A stretch of 7,036 nucleotides of DNA, taken from positions 2,482-9,517 of the forward strand of contig MHFL01000017.1 of NCBI GenBank assembly GCA_001804165.1, written 5' to 3'. The stretch is from Omnitrophica bacterium RIFCSPLOWO2_01_FULL_45_10. Its GTDB lineage: Bacteria; Omnitrophota; Gorgyraeia; 2-01-FULL-45-10. A program made the translations under genes and the position numbers. Positions 1 to 5,980 of this stretch are shown piece after piece (within the stretch, counting starts at the first letter, position 1; every line of letters starts with the position of its first letter). The notes under the pieces were generated by a model that made no database searches, was not told where the DNA came from, and worked only from the letters and a program-made list of their open reading frames with translations.

Positions 1-759
<759 letters not shown>

Positions 760-766
760 ACTCATT

Positions 767-790
767 AAAGGTCGCGATAGCGACACCTTT
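767..790. repeat. Hairpin 1 downstream of ftsB
   Basis: Inverted repeat starting 8 nt after the ftsB stop: AAAG+GTCGC, loop GATA, GCGAC, a two-base AC bulge, then CTTT. No T-run follows on either strand, so it does not look like a complete intrinsic terminator. It may be a 3'-end stability element of the eno-ftsB mRNA. Confidence 0.55.
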
Positions 791-806
791 GTAAAAGGAT
801 GAGATA

Positions 807-842
807 CATAAGAGAAGGAAAAGATGTTTTCCTTCTCTTATG
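807..842. repeat. Hairpin 2: perfect 16-bp inverted repeat, GATG loop
   Basis: CATAAGAGAAGGAAAA (807-822) is followed by the 4-base loop GATG and its exact reverse complement (827-842). The left arm from base 810 is all purine (A/G) and the matching part of the right arm all pyrimidine. There is no T-tract after the stem on either strand. A weak ORF start codon lies in the loop but has no credible ribosome binding site. Function is unknown: mRNA 3'-end protection, a small RNA element or a dispersed palindromic repeat are all possible. Confidence 0.75.
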
Positions 843-935
843 ATAAAGAAGACTCGAGTTATTTTAGACAGGCGGTTCTAAAGGAAAGGGGTGACAGCGA
901 GCGTCTCTGTAGTTTGACAGTATCAGCAAGCGCCA
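843..935. other. Gene-free stretch between hairpins; possible small structured RNA
   Basis: No convincing coding region on either strand. Short complementary pieces are visible: TTTAGA (863-868) with TCTAAA (877-882) around the loop CAGGCGGT; GGCG (871-874) with CGCC (931-934); CTGT (907-910) with ACAG (917-920). The first two overlap at the loop and could not all form together with long stems. I do not recognise a known riboswitch, 6S, SRP or tmRNA core motif. A TTGACA at 914-919 has no matching -10 box at 17 bp. The structured-RNA reading is weak. Confidence 0.2.
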
Positions 936-962
936 AGAGGGGGAAACGTAGTTTCCCCCTCT
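936..962. repeat. Hairpin 3: perfect 12-bp inverted repeat, GTA loop
   Basis: AGAGGGGGAAAC (936-947), loop GTA, GTTTCCCCCTCT (951-962): twelve perfect pairs including five consecutive G-C pairs. It sits 8 bp before the T-tailed terminator. It has no T-run of its own on either strand, so it may act as a companion stem to the terminator or as a barrier to 3' exonucleases. Confidence 0.75.
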
Positions 963-969
963 ATGGAAG

Positions 970-1008
970 AAAAAATCTCTCCTTACTTTGCTTAAAGAGA
1001 GATTTTTT
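970..1008. terminator. Bidirectional intrinsic terminator shared by eno-ftsB and tRNA-fMet
   Basis: AAAAAATCTCTC (970-981) pairs perfectly with GAGAGATTTTTT (997-1008) around a 15-base interior, within which CTTT (986-989) and AAAG (994-997) could alternatively pair. On the + strand the stem ends in T6 and can end the eno-ftsB transcript. On the minus strand the A6 run becomes T6, and the stem begins 2 nt after the tRNA CCA end, so it also ends the tRNA transcript. One element therefore serves two convergent units. Confidence 0.85.
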
Positions 1009-1010
1009 AT

Positions 1011-1087
1011 TGGTAGCGGGGGTCCGATTCGAACGGACGACCTCAAGGTTATGAGCCTTGCGAGCTACCAGGCTGCTCCACCCCGCA
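1011..1087 (-). tRNA. Initiator tRNA-Met (tRNA-fMet), anticodon CAT
   Basis: The reverse complement folds as a full 77-nt cloverleaf with encoded CCA: acceptor GCGGGG/CCCCGC, D stem GAGC/GCTC, anticodon stem CAAGG/CCTTG around CTCATAA (CAT complementary to + bases 1051-1053), T stem GTCCG/CGGAC with loop TTCGAAT, then ACCA. Initiator rather than elongator identity is shown by the unpaired first acceptor position (U1 opposite U72), the A11:U24 D-stem pair and the near match to the Escherichia coli tRNA-fMet body (GTGGAGCAGCCTGGTAGCTC). Odd feature: initiators normally carry three G-C pairs at 29-31/39-41; here 29:41 is A-U, giving AU/GC/GC. It is convergent with eno-ftsB, has its own promoter and is followed at once by a terminator. 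Confidence 0.97.
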
Positions 1088-1096
1088 ATATATTTT

Positions 1097-1124
1097 ATTA
1101 TATCAAAAGAGAATGACTTTGCAA
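1097..1124 (-). promoter_or_regulatory. Promoter of the tRNA-fMet gene
   Basis: On the minus strand TTGCAA (1124-1119; 4 of 6 to TTGACA) is separated by 16 bp from a perfect TATAAT (1102-1097). The mature tRNA 5' end is 9 nt past the -10 box, so initiation would leave only a 1-3 nt leader. The -35 box starts 8 bp beyond the stop codon of the ornithine decarboxylase gene. Confidence 0.78.
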
Positions 1125-1132
1125 TCAAAATT

Positions 1133-2305
1133 TTAGTCTTTATTAATATGCACGACCTTTGCTGGAGGGAAGCCGTTGAAATGGGTTGAGGAGGCGATGG
1201 AATAGGCGCCGATATTCTCAGCGTAGAGAAGGTCGCCTATTTCGAGTTCGGGGAGTTCCTCTGCGACCGAGATTGTGTCGAACGCGTCGCAGGTAGGGCC
1301 AAAGACAGCGCACACCTTCTTCTCTCCGTCTTTAAACGATTTGAGAGGGTACCGGCAGTGATCGAATACGATTCCTGAGAAGGTATGGTAGACTCCGTCG
1401 TCCAGATAATAACACGTCTTGCCGTCGCGGAGCGCCTTACCTATAATCTTAGTTACCAGTGTCCCGGCATTCGCGACCATGAACCTTCCGGGCTCAGCGA
1501 GTATCTCGATATCCTTTGGAAATAACCTGTCTATCTCAAGGTTCAATTTCTTAGATAATGTTCTGAACGATTTCACCTTGTTGTGATACTTCACGGGGAA
1601 TCCGCCGCCTATGTCTAATATCTTAATTTTATGCCCTCGCGTCTCTGATTCCTTAAGGATGAATGAGGAGATCTGAAGCGCCTGAATATAATTGTCGAAG
1701 TTCGTGCATTGGCTTCCCACGTGAAAACTTACTCCTTCGACCACAAGGCCCAACTTAAACGCCTCTAATATCAGATCAACCGCTTCTCCCGTATCCGCGC
1801 CGAACTTAGAAGATAGTTCGACCATAGAGCCGGTGTTAGGCACCCTTATCCTCAAGACTACGCCGGCATGAGGGCAGTTCACCTTTATCTTTTTCAACTC
1901 ATTGATATTGTCATAAGTTACAAGAGGTTTATAGGGGTCAAGTTGCCGCAGCGTCTCTTCCTGTTTTATCGTGTTCGCGTATATAATCTTGTCCCATATG
2001 AAATCTTGCCTATCCTTTTCAGATAGGTGTTTTATGTTTTCATGGACGAGCATGAATTCAGGGAACGAAGCGACATCGAAACTAGCGCCGGCCTTATAGA
2101 GGGTCTTAATGATTTCAGGACATGAGTTCGCCTTGACGGCGTAATAGGCCTGAACGCGCGGCAGGCTCTCTTTGAATTCGCGGTAATTCTCTCTGATCCT
2201 CTCGTGATCGATAATGAGAATGGGGGTTCCGAATTCCGCCGCTAAATTTTTCAGTTTCTCGGCCATAGTTTCTTGTGTCCGGCTTTGGTCCTCTACCTTT
2301 ATCAT
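1133..2305 (-). CDS. Ornithine decarboxylase, alanine-racemase-fold PLP type
   Basis: Group IV (fold type III) PLP decarboxylase converting ornithine to putrescine in the cytoplasm. Numbered from the start at 2305 (390 residues): PLP lysine in YAVKAN (K58), HVGSQ (195-199), phosphate-binding GGGFP (233-237), EPGR (271-274), FDH with the substrate-binding Asp (D315), GPTCD with catalytic Cys339 and Asp340, and a C-terminal ENIGAYSIASSTHFNGF block. GPTCD plus the FDH Asp is the ornithine decarboxylase pattern, rather than carboxynorspermidine or diaminopimelate decarboxylase, though some lysine or other diamino-acid activity cannot be excluded. An in-frame ATG at 2311 is less likely because AAGGA (2316-2312) touches it; the same motif sits 6 nt before the ATG at 2305. 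It lies downstream of homospermidine synthase, so its product is the likely substrate of that enzyme. No promoter of its own was seen. Confidence 0.88.
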   Translation of the reverse strand: MIKVEDQSRTQETMAEKLKNLAAEFGTPILIIDHERIRENYREFKESLPRVQAYYAVKANSCPEIIKTLYKAGASFDVASFPEFMLVHENIKHLSEKDRQDFIWDKIIYANTIKQEETLRQLDPYKPLVTYDNINELKKIKVNCPHAGVVLRIRVPNTGSMVELSSKFGADTGEAVDLILEAFKLGLVVEGVSFHVGSQCTNFDNYIQALQISSFILKESETRGHKIKILDIGGGFPVKYHNKVKSFRTLSKKLNLEIDRLFPKDIEILAEPGRFMVANAGTLVTKIIGKALRDGKTCYYLDDGVYHTFSGIVFDHCRYPLKSFKDGEKKVCAVFGPTCDAFDTISVAEELPELEIGDLLYAENIGAYSIASSTHFNGFPPAKVVHINKD

Positions 2306-2311
2306 ATCCAT

Positions 2312-2316
2312 TCCTT
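2312..2316 (-). promoter_or_regulatory. Shine-Dalgarno that places the ornithine decarboxylase start at 2305
   Basis: AAGGA on the minus strand directly abuts the upstream ATG (2311) but stands 6 nt from the next in-frame ATG (2305), the usual distance. It also begins only 3 nt beyond the end of the 34-bp palindrome, so folding of that hairpin could influence ribosome access. Confidence 0.6.
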
Positions 2317-2319
2317 ATA

Positions 2320-2353
2320 ATCAGTAGCGCACCCTTAAGGGTGCGCTACTGAT
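2320..2353. repeat. Perfect 34-bp palindrome between hss and ornithine decarboxylase
   Basis: Every base pairs: ATCAGTAGCGCACCCTT and its exact reverse complement meet with no spacer, which in RNA gives a 15-bp stem with a TTAA loop. It fills most of the 57-nt gap between the homospermidine synthase stop (2363) and the next start (2305). No T-run follows the stem on either strand, so it is not a standard intrinsic terminator. Possible roles are an intercistronic mRNA stabiliser that sets relative expression, a partial attenuator, a binding site or a dispersed palindromic repeat. Confidence 0.85.
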
Positions 2354-2362
2354 ACTCTTAAT

Positions 2363-3814
2363 TTATGGTTTGAAGAGAAAATTTTTAAAGCACCATATGT
2401 TTTTCTTGTCAGGATAGACGTCGGGATTTTCTTTAAAGAAAACAGAATAGTTTTTAAGCGGTGTCCAATCCGACGCCTCTGAGACAAATTCGCCGAGATA
2501 AGGTTTTGCGATATCTAATATATAATCATATGGGAGGTCATCAGGGACGCACACGCTTTTATTGGGATTCTCGATCATCCACATGATGCTTGAGGCCACC
2601 CCTATGGCGACCTGCATCGTAGTGGCATTTTGGTGAGGAACCAACCTTCTCGACTCTTCTATGGTCAGGATAGAGCCCGTCCACCACGAATTGTAGCGGT
2701 GTCCCATAATGAGCGCGCCCAATATGTCAGCGCCGCTCGTGATCTCATCGCTCATAATTCTCATACGTGGCTGCAATTCATAATTTCTGCAGCGCAGTTC
2801 GTATAGAGAGGAGAGCGTTTCATGGCACGGCATATACGCGTAATGGACAGTCGGTCTGTAAACGCACCTTTGGCCTTTCCAAACAGTCAGCTTATCTGAT
2901 ATGGTGAACGCCTCACCGTGCCGTATGACCATTCCTATGATTTCTTGATTTGGTATCCATGACCTGACCCATGTGTTTATGCCCATCTGCGGAAGGAATA
3001 TCTGATTTTTCGGGCCGTAATCCGCCGTATTATATAATGGAGGCAGTTCCTTTTCATGTGTCCCCCATCCCATCTCGGCAGGCGAAATACCCTCTTCCCG
3101 CAGGCCCTCGATAGACCATGTTCCAACAAATTCATCCACTTCTTTCGGCCTGTTTGTTATTTGGGTGTCTCTTTCACTGCAGTGAATCACTTTAATGCCG
3201 AGCTCCATCGCGAGGCGCGAGAACTGTTTTTCGTGAAGCAGGCGTTTGATGAGGGCGGCATCTTTCTTTCCCGCGGCCCTATCCCTTAATACTTTTTCAG
3301 CAATATCCACAATGCCTTTTTTGGTGAAATGGGAGATGAGGCCGGGATTTGCGCCGTGGTCTACAACGGCGGTTGTGGAGTTTGTCCATTTTGAGATCAT
3401 CTCGCGAAGGTCCATATGTCTGTAATAAAGCGACTTTTGAAAAGGAGTTTTCTTATGGATATCAGCGTACGGATCCCATTCTTCGACGGATGTGTTGACG
3501 TATAAAACTTTATTATCGTGGCACCAAGAGAGGATATCGACGCATCCTATATTCCAGGCGAGGTCTATGACCAATCCGCCGCGAGCGGCATGTTTTGATA
3601 GTTGCTGATATATGTTTATGGGAGTGACTCTCTCCTGAAAGAACGAGATACCCTTGGCGATCCAGGGCCTTAATAATTTACGCTGGTCGACAAAATCAAC
3701 GATTGTTATGTTTTTATAGGGGATCTTGACATGTTTTAAAAGGATCGGAAGGGCGCATTTGGATACGGCTCCGTAACCTATGATTAAAACCTTATTTTTA
3801 AATTCAATCGCCAT
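2363..3814 (-). CDS. hss: Homospermidine synthase (bacterial, NAD-dependent)
   Basis: Makes sym-homospermidine from two putrescines (or putrescine plus spermidine) by NAD-dependent aminobutyl transfer. The 483-residue product is close to the usual length of about 480 and collinear with my recollection of the Blastochloris viridis enzyme. Visible features: N-terminal Rossmann strand and dinucleotide loop VLIIGYGAVSK (9-19), NTSVEEW (107-113), HGANPG (153-158), CSERDTQ (212-218), TWSIEG (232-237), EMGWGTHE (247-254), VRSW (283-286), YRPTVHYAYMPCH (319-331) and DWTPL (449-453). Acidic residues and the Trp (W233) thought to cradle the substrate in that enzyme have counterparts. An in-frame extension to 3892 exists but is rejected, because the promoter lies inside it and a strong AGGAG stands 5 nt before the ATG at 3814. 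First gene of the polyamine unit, divergent from purB. No frameshift or missing block was seen. Confidence 0.93.
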   Translation of the reverse strand: MAIEFKNKVLIIGYGAVSKCALPILLKHVKIPYKNITIVDFVDQRKLLRPWIAKGISFFQERVTPINIYQQLSKHAARGGLVIDLAWNIGCVDILSWCHDNKVLYVNTSVEEWDPYADIHKKTPFQKSLYYRHMDLREMISKWTNSTTAVVDHGANPGLISHFTKKGIVDIAEKVLRDRAAGKKDAALIKRLLHEKQFSRLAMELGIKVIHCSERDTQITNRPKEVDEFVGTWSIEGLREEGISPAEMGWGTHEKELPPLYNTADYGPKNQIFLPQMGINTWVRSWIPNQEIIGMVIRHGEAFTISDKLTVWKGQRCVYRPTVHYAYMPCHETLSSLYELRCRNYELQPRMRIMSDEITSGADILGALIMGHRYNSWWTGSILTIEESRRLVPHQNATTMQVAIGVASSIMWMIENPNKSVCVPDDLPYDYILDIAKPYLGEFVSEASDWTPLKNYSVFFKENPDVYPDKKNIWCFKNFLFKP

Positions 3815-3819
3815 CTTTT

Positions 3820-3824
3820 CTCCT
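3820..3824 (-). promoter_or_regulatory. Shine-Dalgarno fixing the hss start
   Basis: AGGAG on the minus strand, inside the longer AGAGGAG, lies 5 nt before the ATG at 3814. It is the strongest ribosome binding site in this region and argues for the 483-residue protein over the 509-residue reading. Confidence 0.8.
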
Positions 3825-3839
3825 CTTTTATTGTCACAC

Positions 3840-3868
3840 ATTTTACATTGATACGGCATTTGTGTCAA
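3840..3868 (-). promoter_or_regulatory. Sigma70-type promoter of the hss-ornithine decarboxylase unit
   Basis: On the minus strand, perfect TTGACA (3868-3863), 17-bp spacer, TAAAAT (3845-3840; 5 of 6). The expected start site near 3833 leaves a leader of about 20 nt ahead of the AGGAG. Partly matching inverted half-sites, TTGTCACACA (3831-3840) and TTTGTGTCAA (3859-3868), flank the core and could be an operator, but the match is imperfect (8 of 10). Confidence 0.8.
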
Positions 3869-3922
3869 GTTATCCTGCCGAATACTGAACACAAAATATT
3901 TACGCCGACCGAGTTTTTCTCT

Positions 3923-3951
3923 TTGACAGGGTATTTCCTATAATATAGAAT
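3923..3951 (+). promoter_or_regulatory. Sigma70-type promoter of the purBCM operon
   Basis: Perfect TTGACA (3923-3928), 17-bp spacer, TAGAAT (3946-3951; 5 of 6). A TATAAT-like string at 3939-3944 is only 10 bp from the -35 box and is probably not the active -10. The predicted start near 3958 gives a very short leader (about 15 nt) with GGGAG (3958-3962) 10 nt before the purB ATG. There is no room for a purine riboswitch, so any control must act at the promoter. Confidence 0.8.
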
Positions 3952-3972
3952 AGTGACGGGAGAGATGCGATA

Positions 3973-5265
3973 ATGATAAGCCGATATTCACTTCCAAGGA
4001 TGTCCGCGATATGGAGCGAGAAGAATCGTTTCAGGAAGATGCTCGATGTCGAACTTTATGCCTGCGAGGCGCTCACAAGGTTGGGTAAGATCCCTAAATC
4101 CTCCTTATTCCAGATTCAAAAACGCGCCCGATTCGATGTTGAAAGGATTAAAGACATAGAGCGCGAGACGAACCACGACGTGATCGCCTTCCTCAAGAAT
4201 CTATCCGAGCACATAGGCGAGGACGCAAAGTATGTCCACATGGGGCTCACCTCATCAGATGTGCTCGATACCGCGCTATCGGTTCAGATGCGGGAGGCCT
4301 GCGACATCCTGATTGACGATGCCAAGAAACTGATGCGTATACTTGCGCGGAAGTCACGCCGGCACAAAAGGACGCTTATGATCGGCAGGACTCACTCTGT
4401 CCACGCCGAGCCGATAACATTCGGGCTGAAGACGGCGTTGTATTTCGACGAGATGAGGCGCAATCTGGAGCGGCTCAAGAAAGCGCGTGAAGTCATAAAT
4501 GTAGGGAAGATTTCCGGCGCGGTTGGGACATACGCTAATATCGATCCCTTTGTAGAAGCATATACGTGTAAGAAACTCAAACTTAAGCCCGCGAACATAT
4601 CAACACAAATTTTGCAGCGCGACAGGCATGCCGAATTTCTGACAGCGATTGCCGTCACGGGAACATCGTTAGAAAAGTTCGCGACTGAGTTCAGAAACCT
4701 TCAGCACACCGAGATCGGCGAAGTCGAGGAGCATTTCCTGAAGACCCAAAAAGGGTCGAGCGCCATGCCTCATAAAAGGAATCCCATTCTTTGCGAGAGG
4801 ATATCGGGCTTGGCGAGGATATTGAGGGCGAATGCTCTTGCCTCGATGGAGGATATAGTCTTATGGCACGAGCGCGACATATCACATTCGTCCGTAGAGA
4901 GGGTAATACTGCCGGACTCAACCATCCTTCTCGACTATATGTTGAATAAGTTCATGGATGTAGTAAGCCATCTCGTTGTGCGTGACGACAGGATGCTAGA
5001 AAATTTAAGCAAGTCCAAAGGTATCGTATTCTCCGGCAGGTTATTATTGGAACTCATGAATAAGGGCCTGAGCCGGGACGAGGCCTATGATAAAATTCAA
5101 TCCGTCTCATTCAAGACGGAAGAGAAGAATCTGGAATTTAAAGACGCGCTTCTGGCGGATGACGGCATCCGTTCCATTATGAGCGCGGATGAGATAGAAG
5201 ATATTTTCGATTTCAAATACTATCTTAGGAATGTGGATAGGATATTCAGGCGAGTTGGAATTTAG
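3973..5265 (+). CDS. purB: Adenylosuccinate lyase
   Basis: Fumarase/aspartase-superfamily lyase that releases fumarate twice in purine synthesis: SAICAR to AICAR, and adenylosuccinate to AMP. The product is 430 residues, normal for the short bacterial type. Motifs: RYSLPRM at the N-terminus, HMGLTSSDVLDT (89-100, catalytic-region His89), GRTHSVHAEP (138-147, His141), and the superfamily signature GSSAMPHKRNP (261-271) carrying the catalytic serine on the mobile loop. ERDISHSSVER (300-310) is also typical. The family works as a homotetramer whose active sites combine three subunits. First gene of the purine operon, with its own promoter; GGGAG at 3958-3962 serves the ATG at 3973. The stop is 7 nt before purC, whose product SAICAR is this enzyme's substrate. 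Nothing is missing or broken. Confidence 0.96.
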   Translation: MISRYSLPRMSAIWSEKNRFRKMLDVELYACEALTRLGKIPKSSLFQIQKRARFDVERIKDIERETNHDVIAFLKNLSEHIGEDAKYVHMGLTSSDVLDTALSVQMREACDILIDDAKKLMRILARKSRRHKRTLMIGRTHSVHAEPITFGLKTALYFDEMRRNLERLKKAREVINVGKISGAVGTYANIDPFVEAYTCKKLKLKPANISTQILQRDRHAEFLTAIAVTGTSLEKFATEFRNLQHTEIGEVEEHFLKTQKGSSAMPHKRNPILCERISGLARILRANALASMEDIVLWHERDISHSSVERVILPDSTILLDYMLNKFMDVVSHLVVRDDRMLENLSKSKGIVFSGRLLLELMNKGLSRDEAYDKIQSVSFKTEEKNLEFKDALLADDGIRSIMSADEIEDIFDFKYYLRNVDRIFRRVGI

Positions 5266-5272
5266 CCTCGAT

Positions 5273-5980
5273 ATGCAAAAACTCAAATTAATCTACGAAG
5301 GGAAGGCAAAAAAACTCTTTGATACGGATGATCCCGAGCTCCTGATTCAGGAGTTTAAGGATGACGCGACGGCATTTGACGCGACCAAACGCGGCACCAT
5401 TGTAAACAAAGGCGTAATAAATAATAAGTTATCCGAGAGAATATTTATCCTTCTTTCAAATAATCATATTCCCACCCATTTCGTGAAGCGCCTCTCAGAC
5501 CGCGATATGCTCATAAAAAGGGTAGAAATAATTCCGGTTGAGGTGACGATAAGGAATATCGTAGCCGGCGGCATGGCTAAACTCCTTGGCCTTGAAGAGG
5601 GGGGCGTCTTAAAAAGCCCGGTTTTAGAATATCATTATAAAGAGGACAAGCTTCATGACCCCTTGATTAATGAATATCATATTTTCTGGCTCGGCGTTGC
5701 CACGGGAAAAGAGTTAGATAGAATCAAGAAATATTCATTCAAGATAAACGAAATTTTGAAGAAATTTTTCGATTCAAAGGGGCTGATCCTTGTTGATTTC
5801 AAACTGGAATTCGGCAGATGCAAGGGTAAAATTATTCTGGCGGACGAGATATCGCCCGATACCTGTAGACTATGGGACAAGGCGACGAAGGAAAAACTCG
5901 ATAAGGACCGCTTCCGCCGGGACCTGGGAGGAGTCGAAGACGCGTATCAGGAAGTGCTGCGTAGGGTTATGAAGGAATGA
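5273..5980 (+). CDS. purC: SAICAR synthetase (phosphoribosylaminoimidazole-succinocarboxamide synthase)
   Basis: ATP-dependent ligase joining aspartate to CAIR to form SAICAR, the substrate of PurB. The 235-residue length is that of the bacterial single-domain enzyme. Motifs from the start at 5273: KLIYEGKAKKLF (5-16, ATP-binding loop), FKDDATAFD (28-36), NKGVINNKLSERIF (45-58), IIPVEVTIRNIVAGG (86-100, first family signature), LVDFKLEFG (173-181, second signature) and LADEISPDTCRLWD (189-202, acidic metal and nucleotide site). The frame stays open upstream to an ATG at 5231 inside purB, but the 14 extra residues are not family-like, so the ATG 7 nt after the purB stop is chosen. It has only a weak, distant Shine-Dalgarno and probably depends on coupling to purB. 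Its stop overlaps the purM start (ATGA). Confidence 0.95.
   Translation: MQKLKLIYEGKAKKLFDTDDPELLIQEFKDDATAFDATKRGTIVNKGVINNKLSERIFILLSNNHIPTHFVKRLSDRDMLIKRVEIIPVEVTIRNIVAGGMAKLLGLEEGGVLKSPVLEYHYKEDKLHDPLINEYHIFWLGVATGKELDRIKKYSFKINEILKKFFDSKGLILVDFKLEFGRCKGKIILADEISPDTCRLWDKATKEKLDKDRFRRDLGGVEDAYQEVLRRVMKE

Noticed and set aside
914..942. TTGACA as a possible + strand promoter before hairpin 3
   Set aside because: At 17 bp spacing the -10 position is GAGGGG, which is not a promoter element.
843..962. Known riboswitch or housekeeping ncRNA
   Set aside because: I looked for TPP, fluoride, 6S, SRP, tmRNA and RNase P core motifs and found none; only short ambiguous pairings plus hairpin 3.
864..1046. 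60-codon minus-strand open frame
   Set aside because: It begins inside the tRNA gene, passes through terminator and hairpins, and shows no family resemblance.
824..1054. 76-codon + strand open frame in the ftsB-tRNA gap
   Set aside because: It starts in a hairpin loop without a ribosome binding site, crosses two hairpins and the terminator, and its C-terminus (GVRFERTTSRL) is the familiar translation of the reverse strand of a tRNA T arm.
1133..2305. Carboxynorspermidine or diaminopimelate decarboxylase
   Set aside because: The GPTCD catalytic Cys-Asp pair and FDH motif fit the ornithine decarboxylase branch, and the neighbouring enzyme consumes putrescine.
3056..3289. 77-codon + strand open frame
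   Set aside because: Antisense shadow within homospermidine synthase with no independent start signals.
3965..3975. Tiny ATG-CGA-TAA frame whose stop overlaps the purB ATG
   Set aside because: GGGAG is only 2 nt from this ATG, too close for initiation; most likely chance, although the TAATG overlap looks like a coupling site.
5231..5272. Upstream extension of purC inside purB
   Set aside because: The 14 added residues are not part of the SAICAR synthetase fold, which typically begins just before the KLxYEGKAK motif; the ATG at 5273 fits.
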